This document shows positions 52,512 through 61,240 of a stretch of 64,000 nt of DNA, piece by piece; position 1 is the first letter of the stretch, and each line of letters begins with the position of its first letter. The DNA is from Desulforamulus hydrothermalis Lam5 = DSM 18033 (GTDB lineage Bacteria > Bacillota > Desulfotomaculia > Desulfotomaculales > Desulfotomaculaceae), in the NCBI RefSeq assembly GCF_000315365.1, contig NZ_CAOS01000007.1, positions 46,567 to 110,566 on the forward strand, in the 5' to 3' direction. The position numbers and the translations under genes are program-made. The notes beneath the pieces are model-generated. The model did no database searches. It had not been told where the DNA came from and saw nothing but the letters and a program-made list of their open reading frames with translations.

Positions 52512-53846
52512 ATGGCAAAATTATTTGGCACCGACGGTGTGCGCGGCGTGGCCAATACCCAGCTGACAGCCGAGCTGGCCTACCGGCTGGGGCGGGCCGG
52601 TGCTCATGTTTTAACCAGGCAGGGTCAGCCGAAAAAAGTTATTATCGGCCGGGATACCAGGATTTCCGGCGACATGCTGGAGGCTGCCCTGGCTGCCGGC
52701 GTTTGCTCGGTTGGCGTGGATGTCTACCAGGTTGGCGTATTGCCCACACCGGCTATTGCTTATTTAACCAGAGCGCTGGGAGCGGGTGCCGGGGTGGTTA
52801 TTTCTGCCTCCCACAACCCGGTTGAGGATAACGGCATTAAATTTTTCGGGCCCAGCGGTTACAAACTGCCTGATGAACTGGAAACCCAGATTGAAAAACT
52901 GGCCACCGATGCGGAAGATAAGCTGCCCAAACCCACCGGCGGCGAACTGGGCCGCATGTACAGGGTGGAGGATGCCTTAGATCGCTATGTGGAATATGTT
53001 AAAACCACTGTTAATACCGACCTCAAAGGCCTTAAAGTGGTGGTAGACTGCGCCAACGGGGCGGCTTATAGGGTAGCGCCCCGGGTTTTAGCTGAACTGG
53101 GAGCGGAGGTTATTGCCATTAATCACCTGCCGGACGGTGTTAATATTAATGACAACTGCGGTTCCACCCATCCCGAGGGCCTGATGGCAGAGGTGGTTAA
53201 GCAGGGTGCCCATTTGGGCCTGGCACATGACGGCGATGCCGACCGGGTGCTGGCGGTGGACAGCGCCGGCAACCTGGTGGACGGCGACCAGATTATGGTT
53301 ATCTGTGCCAAACACCTTAAGGCCAAGGGAAAACTACGCAAAAATACCGTTGTGGTAACCGTGATGAGCAACCTTGGTTTGCACAAGGCTTTGGAAAAGA
53401 GCGGCATCAGTGTGGTAGAAACCAAAGTAGGCGACCGCTATGTGCTGGAAAAACTGCTGGAAACCGGCACCCGCTTTGGCGGCGAGCAGTCCGGGCATAT
53501 TATCTTTCTGGAGCACAACACCACCGGCGACGGTATTATCACAGCGCTGCAGCTGCTGGCGGTGGTTAAAGAAACCGGTAAATCCCTGGCCCAACTGGCG
53601 GAACAAATGGAAAAATACCCGCAAATATTGCAAAACGTCAGGGTACAGGATAAAACCGCAGTTATGAACAGCCCCATCATTACCGAAGCCATTCGCCGTT
53701 TTGAGCGGGATTTGGCCGGCCAGGGGCGAATTCTGGTACGTCCCTCCGGCACCGAGCCGCTGGTGCGCATTATGGTGGAAGGCAAAGACATGGCAGAATT
53801 GCAGACCATTGTCGACAAAATGGCAGAAATTGTGGGCAGCATTTAA
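52512..53846 (+). CDS. glmM: Phosphoglucosamine mutase
   Basis: 444-residue enzyme converting glucosamine-6-phosphate to glucosamine-1-phosphate for peptidoglycan. The phosphoserine is S100 in [19 protein letters not shown]; the metal loop is [12 protein letters not shown] and the C-terminal phosphate site [15 protein letters not shown]. GlmM is also a known CdaA inhibitor, which fits the context. Confidence 0.97.
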   Translation: MAKLFGTDGVRGVANTQLTAELAYRLGRAGAHVLTRQGQPKKVIIGRDTRISGDMLEAALAAGVCSVGVDVYQVGVLPTPAIAYLTRALGAGAGVVISASHNPVEDNGIKFFGPSGYKLPDELETQIEKLATDAEDKLPKPTGGELGRMYRVEDALDRYVEYVKTTVNTDLKGLKVVVDCANGAAYRVAPRVLAELGAEVIAINHLPDGVNINDNCGSTHPEGLMAEVVKQGAHLGLAHDGDADRVLAVDSAGNLVDGDQIMVICAKHLKAKGKLRKNTVVVTVMSNLGLHKALEKSGISVVETKVGDRYVLEKLLETGTRFGGEQSGHIIFLEHNTTGDGIITALQLLAVVKETGKSLAQLAEQMEKYPQILQNVRVQDKTAVMNSPIITEAIRRFERDLAGQGRILVRPSGTEPLVRIMVEGKDMAELQTIVDKMAEIVGSI

Positions 53847-53924
53847 CTGCTGCCCGCATAATATAAAGTTGACAACAACCCTGTAATCCGCTAAGGGGGG
53901 TGATAAGGACGGTTCAAAAGAAAA

Positions 53925-54095
53925 CTGCATAAAAAAACAAGCGCCAGAGCCCAGCTTGTGCTGGGTTGACGAGGAGAGGGAAGATCGAATTTTTCGGCGG
54001 ATGCCCTCCGGCCCGGTCACGGCCGCAGCGTAGAACAAATCCGGGAGGCAACTTCCGGGCCAAAAACTACAGGTGACCAGCAGGCGGCATTTTGC
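53925..54095 (+). promoter_or_regulatory. glmS ribozyme-riboswitch
   Basis: Core motifs of the glucosamine-6-phosphate-activated self-cleaving ribozyme are present: the cleavage site A53940/G53941 before GCGCC, the hairpin CCCAGC-TTGT-GCTGGG, TTGACGAGG (53966-53974), TTCGGCGGATG (53993-54003) and the downstream GGTCACGGCC. It lies in the 5' leader of glmS, which starts at 54206. Rising GlcN6P would trigger cleavage and mRNA decay. Confidence 0.93.
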
Positions 54096-54205
54096 AGTGT
54101 TCACGCCCTGGTATGGTATTGCCTTAATCAGGGTAAATTACACAGAAAAACAACAAGCCGTAGCCGGTGTGGCTGCGGCATGCTATTTTAAGGAGGTCGA
54201 CATCT

Positions 54206-56036
54206 ATGTGCGGCGTAGTCGGTTATGTAGGCAGCAGACCTGCCACTCCCATAATTTTAGAAGGATTAAAAAAGCTTGAATATAGAGGTTACGATTCTTC
54301 CGGTGTTGCGGTGCTGGATCAGGACGGGTTGAAAGTGGAAAAGAAAATGGGGCGCCTGTCCGAACTGGAAAAGGCTTTAAGCGGCAAAGAACTGGATGCC
54401 ACCATCGGTATTGGCCATACCCGCTGGGCTACCCACGGCCGTCCCAGCGACATTAATGCCCACCCCCACACCTCCAACGACGGCAAAATTGCGGTGGTGC
54501 ACAACGGCATTATTGAAAACTACCTGCAGCTGCGGGAATGGTTGTCTGCCATGGGCCATGTATTTAAATCCGAAACCGATACCGAGGTAATTCCCCACTT
54601 AATTGAGCATTTTTATAAAGGTGACCTGGTGGAAGCGGTGCAAAAAACGGTTTCGCACCTGGAAGGCTCCTATGCCATTATGGCCATCTCGGTGGACCAG
54701 CCGGGGCGGATTGTGGCGGTACGTCAAGATATGCCGCTGGTGGTGGGGCTGGGGCAGGGCGAAAACCTGCTGGCTTCAGATATTCCGGCCCTGTTAAAAC
54801 ACACCCGCCGCTGTTACCTGCTTAATGACGGTGATGTGGTGGAGTTAAGAGCAGACCGGGTAATCATCCGGGATGTCAGCGGCAAAGTGGTGGAAAAGGA
54901 AATCTTTGAAGTTACCTGGGATGCCGAAGAGGCCGAAAAGGGCGGCTATGACCATTTCATGCTGAAAGAAATCTACGAGCAGCCCCCGGGCCCTGCGGGA
55001 TACTCTGAAAGGCCGCATTTCCCATGCCGGCGACAAAGTTATGCTGGATGAAATTAATATGACGCCGGAACAAATCAAGGGTATTAAACGAATTGTCATT
55101 ACTGCTTGCGGCACAGCCTATCATGCCGGCCTGGTAGGCAAATATGTTATTGAACAGTTGGTGCGGCTGCCGGTGGAAGTGGACATTGCTTCCGAATTCC
55201 GCTACCGTGACCCCATTATAGATAAAGATACCCTGGTGGTGGTGGTGAGCCAGTCCGGCGAAACCGCCGATACCTTGGCTGCCCTGCGGGAAGCCCGGCG
55301 GCGCGGCGCCCGGGTGGTGGCAATTACCAACGTGATCGCCAGCTCAGTGGCCCGGGAAGCTGACGACATCATTTATACCTGGGCCGGCCCGGAAATTTCA
55401 GTGGCTTCCACCAAGGCCTATACCACCCAGCTGGTGGCCATGTACCTGCTGGCCCTCTACCTGGCCCAGGAACGCAACACCCTGGCTGCCGGCAATATTA
55501 AAGAAATCCTGGGCGAACTGAAATCAATTTATGCCAAAGCCCAGGAAGTGTTGGATAATGCGGCGCCCGTTAAAGAATTTGCCCAGCAGTACCACCGGTC
55601 CGAAGATACCTTCTTCATCGGCCGCGGCCTGGACTATGCCGTTGCTCTGGAAGGTTCCTTGAAACTGAAGGAGATTTCCTACATCCATGCGGAAGCCTAT
55701 GCGGCCGGCGAACTCAAACACGGCACCCTGGCCCTCATTGTGGAAAACATCCCGGTAATTGCCCTGGCCACCCAGCAAAGCCTGTTTGAAAAGATGGTCA
55801 GCAACATTAAAGAAGTTAAAGCCAGGGATGCTTCGGTAATTGCCCTGGCCATGGAAGGCCATACCGAAGTGGCCAAAATTGCCGACCGGGTGCTGTATAT
55901 TCCCAAAACGCACCAGATTTTGGCGCCCATCCTGACAGTTATCCCGCTGCAGCTGCTGGCCTATTACATGGCTGTATACCGGGGCTGCGATGTGGATAAA
56001 CCGAGAAATTTGGCCAAGAGCGTGACGGTGGAGTAG
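54206..56036 (+). CDS. glmS: Glutamine-fructose-6-phosphate aminotransferase, with one frameshift as sequenced
   Basis: Makes GlcN6P from fructose-6-phosphate and glutamine. The N-terminal glutaminase starts MCGVVGYVGSR with the catalytic Cys2; two SIS domains follow (VVVSQSGETADTLAALREA; AYAAGELKHGTLALI) and it ends KSVTVE. The frame breaks in a CCCCC run at 54983-54987, where one C too many separates KEIYEQP from RALRDTLKGRISHAGDK. Corrected length is about 609 residues, normal. As an essential gene it is probably intact in the organism. Confidence 0.92.
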
Positions 56037-56070
56037 GAGTAGCGATCATATTATGTTGTTGCTTCAATGA

Positions 56071-56150
56071 TAATAAAGTTGGTAACCGAATAATATACTT
56101 GGTAACTCTATAGTAAAGTCGGTAACTAAGTAATAATATTGGTAACTAGT
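56071..56150. repeat. Four tandem 20-bp units with a GGTAAC core
   Basis: GGTAAC occurs at 56081, 56101, 56121 and 56141, exactly 20 bp apart, each preceded by an AT-rich TAATAAAGTT-like half. Two helical turns per unit suggests a protein-binding array. It marks the border between chromosomal glmS and the accessory region, and may be the end of a lost IS21-like element. Confidence 0.75.
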
Positions 56151-56174
56151 GGGCGCAGCTGTAAATTTTCAATA

Positions 56175-56211
56175 CAAATGACCCCTGTCCTAAAAAGGCT
56201 GGGGTCATTTG
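56175..56211 (+). terminator. Hairpin, possible terminator
   Basis: CAAATGACCCC and GGGGTCATTTG pair over 11 bp around a 15-base loop. The flanking A and T bases are short, so it could stop transcripts from either side only weakly. Confidence 0.55.
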
Positions 56212-56240
56212 TTGTAAGTATTTACAGGTGTGTTCGAATA

Positions 56241-56447
56241 GGGGAACTTTGTGTCTGTGAAATATTTGAAGAACTTAACGTTGAACAAGCAAATACTTCC
56301 CAACACCTTGCAGTAATGAAAAAACAGGATATCCTGCAAAGTAGAAAGGAAGGCTTAAAGGCCATCTACAGCATTAAGTATCCTGAAATTATAGAAAGCT
56401 GGATGTTTTGGGGCAAATACTTGTCAAACAGGCTAATGAAAATATGA
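56241..56447 (+). pseudogene. ArsR-family regulator remnant (C-terminal part)
   Basis: The frame reads GELCVCEIFEELNVEQANTS, then QHLAVMKKQDILQSRKEG, and ends near LSNRLMKI. This is the recognition helix and wing of an ArsR/SmtB protein with the CVC metal motif. The normal first ~35 residues (AKALSDPTRLRIL-type) are missing; the open frame upstream runs through the hairpin and repeat array. Probably left by an insertion or deletion. Confidence 0.7.
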
Positions 56448-56526
56448 AAACCTTTGGTGAAATAGCCAATGGTTAGTTCACAAGGCACGCCTATACTTTT
56501 GGTGTGTCTTATTTTTTTGTATTAAC

Positions 56527-56577
56527 ATCAAAATAATTTGACATGATATTGCTAGCATCAAAATTATTTGATATGAT
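56527..56577 (+). promoter_or_regulatory. Two ArsR-type operators and promoter before the C_GCAxxG_C_C gene
   Basis: ATCAAA-ATAA-TTTGAC (56527) and ATCAAA-ATTA-TTTGAT (56557) match the sites before arsR and arsM. A likely promoter is TTGCTA (56549) and TATGAT (56572) with a 17-base spacer that contains the second operator. Confidence 0.7.
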
Positions 56578-56611
56578 ATGTGTAATTATTATTACATTTA
56601 GGAGGTTGGTC

Positions 56612-57055
56612 ATGAATCAAGTTGAGAAAGCTGTTAAGCTATTTGAAGAAGGATATCTATGTTCCCAGGCAATACTTGCAACCTACGGCCCCGAATTTGG
56701 GATTTCCAGAGAGACAGCATTAAAACTGTCTGCACCCTTTGGCGGAGGGGTTGCTCGGATGGCGGAAACATGTGGCGCTGTTAACGGTGCATTTATGGTA
56801 CTAGGACTGAAATATGGTCATACTGAGGCTCGTGACGGACAGACAAAAGAGAAGGCATATGCCATAGTTAAGGAGTTTGTTAATGAATTTGAAGCCAAAA
56901 ACGGAACTATAACCTGTAAGGAACTGTTAAACTGCGATATAAGTAACAATGATGAACTAAAAAGGGCCAGAGAAGAGAAGTTATTTACTACAATTTGTCC
57001 CAAACTTGTGAAGGATGCTGCGGAAATTTTGGATCGAATTCTAAAAGATAAATAA
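56612..57055 (+). CDS. C_GCAxxG_C_C family redox-type protein
   Basis: 147 residues. The family pattern is present: YLCSQAIL, then AETCGAVNGAFMVLGLKYG (the GCAxxG-type block, here CGAVNG), then CKELLNCD and CPKLV. Four to five conserved cysteines suggest a redox or metal-binding role, but no function is established. ATG 56612 follows TTAGGAGG. It lies in a visibly AT-rich segment and shares operators with arsR and arsM. Confidence 0.82.
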   Translation: MNQVEKAVKLFEEGYLCSQAILATYGPEFGISRETALKLSAPFGGGVARMAETCGAVNGAFMVLGLKYGHTEARDGQTKEKAYAIVKEFVNEFEAKNGTITCKELLNCDISNNDELKRAREEKLFTTICPKLVKDAAEILDRILKDK

Positions 57056-57071
57056 GATTATTTTATTTAAC

Positions 57072-57099
57072 TTGAAATATCAAACTTATTTGATATGAT
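57072..57099 (+). promoter_or_regulatory. arsR promoter overlapped by operator
   Basis: TTGAAA (57072) and TATGAT (57094), spacer 16. The palindrome ATATCAAACTTATTTGATAT (57077-57096) fills the spacer, so ArsR would block RNA polymerase. Confidence 0.7.
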
Positions 57100-57105
57100 A
57101 TAACT

Positions 57106-57420
57106 ATGATAGATACAGTTAAAATAGCAAAGGCCTTAAGTGATCCTATCCGTTACAAAATAATGCTGATGCTGGCCCAAAGTGAGGAGGGTTGTTGTCC
57201 TATTCCCGGTGAGGACGACAAAAGGCCGGGGTTTTGTAATTGCGAATTAATGTCAGCATTGGGCATGATTCAGTCCAGAGTGTCCTATCACATGAAGGAA
57301 TTAGTGGATGCGGGTCTGGTCACAGAGGAACCCAGAGGTAAGTGGAAAATGTATTTTATTAATACTAAGGCTTTAAGACAATATATTGAACAAATTACAC
57401 AGGATTTTGCCTTGAAATAA
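57106..57420 (+). CDS. arsR: ArsR/SmtB family repressor
   Basis: 104-residue winged-helix repressor (IAKALSDPIRYKIMLMLAQ; recognition helix MIQSRVSYHMKELVDAGLV). C30, C31, C44 and C46 could bind As(III). It likely controls itself and both neighbours through ATCAAA-N4-TTTGAT sites. The ATG is only 6 bases after the -10 hexamer and has no Shine-Dalgarno sequence, so the mRNA may be leaderless. Confidence 0.9.
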   Translation: MIDTVKIAKALSDPIRYKIMLMLAQSEEGCCPIPGEDDKRPGFCNCELMSALGMIQSRVSYHMKELVDAGLVTEEPRGKWKMYFINTKALRQYIEQITQDFALK

Positions 57421-57435
57421 TTTTTTTAAGCAATT

Positions 57436-57455
57436 GCATCAAATAAATTTGATGC
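57436..57455 (+). promoter_or_regulatory. ArsR-type operator before arsM
   Basis: GCATCAAATAAATTTGATGC has 8-bp perfect arms and a 4-base centre. It sits just before the AAAGGAGG site of the next gene. Confidence 0.75.
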
Positions 57456-57470
57456 AAAAGGAGGTTCGTT

Positions 57471-58736
57471 ATGAAGATAGATATTAGAGAACTTGTTAAA
57501 GAAAAATATGCCCAGGCTATCACTAACAAAGGTAGTTGCTGTGGTGGAAGTAGTTGTTGTGGGGGAGATTCCTTAAGTCAAGCTACGAAAATTATCACCG
57601 GTAACCTATATCAGCAGGATCAGGTTGTAGGATTGCCTGAAGATTTGGTGGCAAAAACTTTCGGATGTGGCAACCCCACTGCTCTAACGGAACTACATGC
57701 GGGTGAAGTAGTATTGGACTTGGGGAGTGGCGCTGGGCTGGATGTTCTCTTATCTGCCCAACGAGTGGGACCCTATGGAAAAGCCTTTGGTTTAGATATG
57801 ACCGATGAAATGTTATCAGCAGCCAGAGCGAATCAGGCTAAAACAGGCATTAGTAATGCGGAATTTCTTAAAGGGCATATTGAAGATATTCCGTTACCGG
57901 ATAACAGCGTAGATGTTATTATCTCTAACTGCGTTATCAATCTTTCATCAGACAAGGATCGTGTGTTAAAGGAAGCATATCGGGTACTAAGGCCAGGAGG
58001 TAGATTTGCTGTATCTGATATTGTTTTAACTCGCCCACTCCCACCAAAAGTACAGCAAGATTTAATGGCCTGGGCGGGATGTATCGCCGGTGCACTGCAA
58101 GAAAAAGAATATCGAGAAAAACTTACTGCAGCAGGATTTCAAAATGTTGAGATTCAGGTAACCCGAGTCTACGATTTAACAAGTTCACAGGGGAAGGACA
58201 TTCTGCCCAACTTAACAGATGATGAACGTCATGAATTAAACGGGTCAATAGTCAGTGCCTTTATCCGGGCAAAGAAAGCAAATATTAAGCTTACACCAGG
58301 CTTGGACTATCATATCCGTTCTGCCAATAGCAGTGATTACCCAGCTATTGAAAGACTCTTAAGTTCTAATGGTCTCCCGGTAGAGGGGATATTAGAGAAT
58401 TTGAATGATTTTTTTGTGGCCGATTATGATGGCAATATAGTAGGTGTTATTGGCATGGAGAGGTCTGGAACATCAGTATTGCTGCGTTCATTAGCAGTTT
58501 CCGTTGACCGGCGTAAGTCAGGAATTGCCACAGCACTTGTAAATAAAGCTCTAGAAAGAGCCATTCAAACTGGAGGGAATACAGCGTATTTACTTACTAA
58601 TACAGCAGCTACCTATATGGCAAGATGGGATTTTACTAAAATAGAGCGAAGTGAGATTCCGGAAAGTCTATTGCAAAAATCAGCATTAAATTGTGCCTGT
58701 TATGACAGTATATGTATGAAGTTAGATTTATTGTAA
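57471..58736 (+). CDS. arsM: Arsenite methyltransferase fused to ArsN2-like acetyltransferase
   Basis: 421 residues. Residues 1-270 are ArsM: a [10 protein letters not shown] segment near 23-32, SAM site [13 protein letters not shown], and the arsenic cysteines C66 (TFGCGNP), C154 (SNCVIN) and C204 (AGCIAGAL). Residues about 280-421 are a GNAT domain like ArsN2: [20 protein letters not shown], acetyl-CoA loop [22 protein letters not shown] and a Cys-rich end (C408, C410, C415). ArsM methylates As(III); the substrate of ArsN2 proteins is not established. The fusion suggests linked steps. ATG after AAAGGAGG. Confidence 0.88.
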   Translation: MKIDIRELVKEKYAQAITNKGSCCGGSSCCGGDSLSQATKIITGNLYQQDQVVGLPEDLVAKTFGCGNPTALTELHAGEVVLDLGSGAGLDVLLSAQRVGPYGKAFGLDMTDEMLSAARANQAKTGISNAEFLKGHIEDIPLPDNSVDVIISNCVINLSSDKDRVLKEAYRVLRPGGRFAVSDIVLTRPLPPKVQQDLMAWAGCIAGALQEKEYREKLTAAGFQNVEIQVTRVYDLTSSQGKDILPNLTDDERHELNGSIVSAFIRAKKANIKLTPGLDYHIRSANSSDYPAIERLLSSNGLPVEGILENLNDFFVADYDGNIVGVIGMERSGTSVLLRSLAVSVDRRKSGIATALVNKALERAIQTGGNTAYLLTNTAATYMARWDFTKIERSEIPESLLQKSALNCACYDSICMKLDLL

Positions 58737-58911
58737 GAGGATATTAGATATCTATATTAAAATTAAACTTTTTTCTCAACAGGAAAACTTCGCTAGAAGT
58801 TGGAACGATTATAAACTTAGAGCATGGCTGCAAGGACTATTTAGCCCCTTGAAAAGATTTGAGTCTTATCCCCAAATGATATAAACTTTAATCAACAGAA
58901 AGGGGATAAGA

Positions 58912-59238
58912 ATGAAGCGCAAGAGATACCCAAAGGAATTTAAAGACCAATTAATTCAAGAAACAGTGGAAACCGGTAACGTCGTACAAGTGGCCAAGCG
59001 CCACGAAATCAGCCCCAAAACCCTCTACCGCTGGATTAGCCGGTCAAAACACAAAGCATGGGAGCATACAAGCAGCGGAGCAAAGAAAACAGCAGTTTAT
59101 GTGCCCTCACATCAAGAGTTTAAACAATTAGAAAAGGAAAACAATCAATTAAAAAAACTCCTGGGCGAAAAGGATCTTGAAATCGCCATATTGAGGGATT
59201 TAATAAAAAAGAAAAACCCGGGCTTTCATACAGAATAG
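58912..59238 (+). CDS. IS3-family transposase OrfA
   Basis: 108-residue DNA-binding protein. An HTH of the IS3/IS911 type (KRYPKEFKDQLIQETVETGN, VAKRHEISPKTLYRWI) is followed by a leucine-zipper-like coiled coil (FKQLEKENNQLKKLLGEKDLEIAILRDL in pattern). Full length; the ribosome binding site is AAAGGGG. Confidence 0.9.
   Translation: MKRKRYPKEFKDQLIQETVETGNVVQVAKRHEISPKTLYRWISRSKHKAWEHTSSGAKKTAVYVPSHQEFKQLEKENNQLKKLLGEKDLEIAILRDLIKKKNPGFHTE
59205..59211 (+). other. Programmed -1 frameshift site of the IS3 element
   Basis: AAAAAAG is the standard slippery heptamer of IS3 elements. Reading in the -1 frame from here gives KKEKPGLSYRIEIADKWIA, the start of OrfB, which would be made as an OrfAB fusion. 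Confidence 0.7.
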
Positions 59239-60151
59239 AAATAGCCGACAAATGGATTGCCCGGGGATACTAAGCAGCCATTGTATTGCGGATTGTCGGC
59301 GTAAATGAAGCCACCTACTATTACCGCAAAAAATATCCTCCTAAGGAGCGGCGCGAATACAATGGCGGAAGAAAAATTCCTGGATATTCACTAACTTTAA
59401 ACAATCAGCCAATTAGAATGAACAAATTAAAGAATGGCTTTTAGAGCTAATTGCCGGGGAAGAAAACGTATATGGGTACCGTAAGCTTACACGATGCTTG
59501 CAACGCCAGTATAACCTCGTGGTTAACAAAAAGAAAGTATATCGTCTTTGCAAGGAGTTAGACATATTAGAGCCGCAACGCAGGGTACGCCTTAAACACC
59601 CGCGCAGAATTGCTATGAACCGGGAAATAACAGGCTCCAACCAGCTATGGGAAATCGACGTTAAATACGGATATATTGCAGGCGAAAATAGATTTTTTTA
59701 CTTAATGTGTATCATAAGATGTTTATGATCGGATGATTATAGATTATCATATTGGGCTTTTCTGCGAAGGAAAACATGCCGCCCAGCTTTGTGGAAACGT
59801 CGGCTATTTTCTGAGTCAACCAGGCCAATTATTAGAAATGACAATGGTCCACAGTTTATTAGCCATGCCTTTGAAGATGCTTGTTCGGAATATGGCACAG
59901 AACATGAGCGTATTCCACCCAAGACACCGAACAAAAACGCCCATATTGAATCATTTCATGCTATTTTGGAAAGGGATTGCCTGAGCAGGCACGAATTTGC
60001 CAGTTACCAGGATGCCTACCGGATTGTTAGTGATCATATTCAGTTTTACAACCAACGCCGCCTGCATGGCAGTTTATATGATTTATCGCCATTGGAATTT
60101 ATTAATCAATTAGCAGCAGGCAGAGTGAAACCATTTATCGTAAAAGTTTAA
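59205..60151 (+). pseudogene. IS3-family transposase OrfB, broken
   Basis: Pieces of an OrfB integrase domain are spread over frames: an N-terminal part stops at TAA after WIARGY (about 59265); a base is lost near 59413; the part NKKKVYRLCKELDILEPQRR and WEIDVKYGY (first D of DDE) ends near 59728; and the last part has RNDNGPQF (second D) and NAHIESFHAILERD (E). At least three disruptions, so not functional. Confidence 0.88.
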
Positions 60152-60215
60152 TCAAGCATGTTTTTGGTGAGTCCCAGAGGTTCCTTTGGATTAAGCACCA
60201 AGCGCCGTAGGGTAG

Positions 60216-60341
60216 CCTTGACAGCCCGTTAAAAGGGCTGTGGTATAATTTTATCCTGACGGAACGTATAACCTTATTGCATGTTTTCGGAGCCGCCCGT
60301 CGGTATTTAAATAGCACCGCAGTCCTTAGGGCTGTCAAGGC
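60216..60341. repeat. ~125-bp palindromic segment with 13-bp inverted ends
   Basis: GCCTTGACAGCCC (60216) and GGGCTGTCAAGGC (60329) are exact inverted repeats. Inside, GGGCTGTGGT can pair with ACCGCAGTCC, and TATAAT (60244) lies 20 bases after TTGACA. It resembles a MITE or IS end. No gene is seen in the 220-base gap that holds it. Confidence 0.6.
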
Positions 60342-60374
60342 CGCTGGTCCTTCATGGAAAGTTTAAACGTTAAC

Positions 60375-60966
60375 TTAATAAAAAACTATGGAAAAAGACG
60401 ATTTTGGGATAAAGACTCTAATAATAGGGGGTTTAACCGCCAACGGAACCGAGTAGCGATTGCCGTTGTACCAAACAGTATTGTCTTTTCGAACTCGTCT
60501 TGTTATACTATTGGTACAACTTATTTCCATTTTTTCAAGAACCGGTCGAAGGTGTTGTTTTTCGAGGACGAACACTTCCGCCGGTATTTTCTTTGTCGTG
60601 TTATGCTTCTTTCCGTTACCTGTCCGTTCTAGCCAAGCCAGGCAATCTTCGTTTAGCTTGTCCAGGTTAAAGAACATCCGATGTTTAGCAAAGTTCTTTT
60701 TTACGTATCCCACTACGTTTTCTATCCGTCCTTTGCTCTCTGGGTCCTGTTTACGGCACATGTAGATTTGAAAACCCCGTTTTTTCGCATAAGCGGCAAA
60801 TTCATGCGTCATAATCAGGTCTCCGTAGTTTTCGCTGACCAGGATAAGATGGTCTTGGTCGTAGACAATCTCTTTTGTCATACCACCAAAGTATGCAAAA
60901 GCATTTTCATGAATCTGGATAACATCTGCCGTTGTAAAGGGCCGGTCAAGCCACGCCACGTATTTA
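60375..60966 (-). pseudogene. istA: IS21-family istA transposase fragment
   Basis: The frame gives an internal part of IstA: RPFTTADVIQIHENAFAYFG, KEIVYDQDHLILVSENYG (DDE aspartate region), KQDPESKGRIENVVGYVKKNF (glutamate) and KDNTVWYNGNRYSVPL. The N-terminal HTH part is missing because another IS21 element ends just upstream, and the C-terminus is cut near 60430. Confidence 0.8.
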
Positions 60967-60980
60967 TTGATTGTCAATAG

Positions 60981-61017
60981 ATTTGACCCACCTTGTGCAA
61001 ATAAATTTGACCCACCT
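60981..61017. repeat. IS21-type terminal repeat boxes
   Basis: ATTTGACCCACCT occurs at 60981 and 61005, 24 bp apart. Repeated GGTGGGTCAAAT-type boxes at element ends are typical of the IS21 family and are likely transposase binding sites. Confidence 0.75.
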
Positions 61018-61050
61018 GAATACCTAAAATAATAAAACAATCACGGATGA

Positions 61051-61203
61051 GGCGAAAATTTTGCCTGGCTCGCTTCCGCTCAGCCATGACAGGTACCGTC
61101 AGCAGCCGGTTCAGGAGCGAGGCAATGAGGAGATGATTGGGCTAACCGCCTCGCCTCAATCAATTGTACCGGTTGCTGCCGCCTGTAAGGCAGGCAAAAT
61201 TTT
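61051..61203. other. ~150-bp palindromic segment downstream of istB
   Basis: AAAATTTTGCCTG (61055) pairs with CAGGCAAAATTTT (61191). Inside, AGCAGCCGGT pairs with ACCGGTTGCT (with G-U) and GCGAGGC (61117) with GCCTCGC (61148). It forms a long interrupted hairpin between istB and the terminal boxes. No protein is evident. Confidence 0.6.
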
Positions 61204-61240
61204 AGCATTTAAAGGTCAAAGAGCATGAGGTTATGGGCTT

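Larger units (their letters stand above)
58880..60151 (+). mobile_element. Decayed IS3-family insertion sequence
   Basis: An intact orfA is followed by a broken orfB with the usual -1 frameshift signal between them. The exact ends were not found; no clean terminal inverted repeat could be paired by eye. The 175 bases before orfA hold a short hairpin (AACTTC/GAAGTT) and no gene. Confidence 0.75.

Noticed and set aside
56071..56150. CRISPR interpretation of the 20-bp array
   Set aside because: The units are contiguous with no spacers, and no cas genes are present.
60354..60980. Plus-strand open frames opposite the istA fragment
   Set aside because: The minus strand carries clear IstA motifs; these are antisense shadows.
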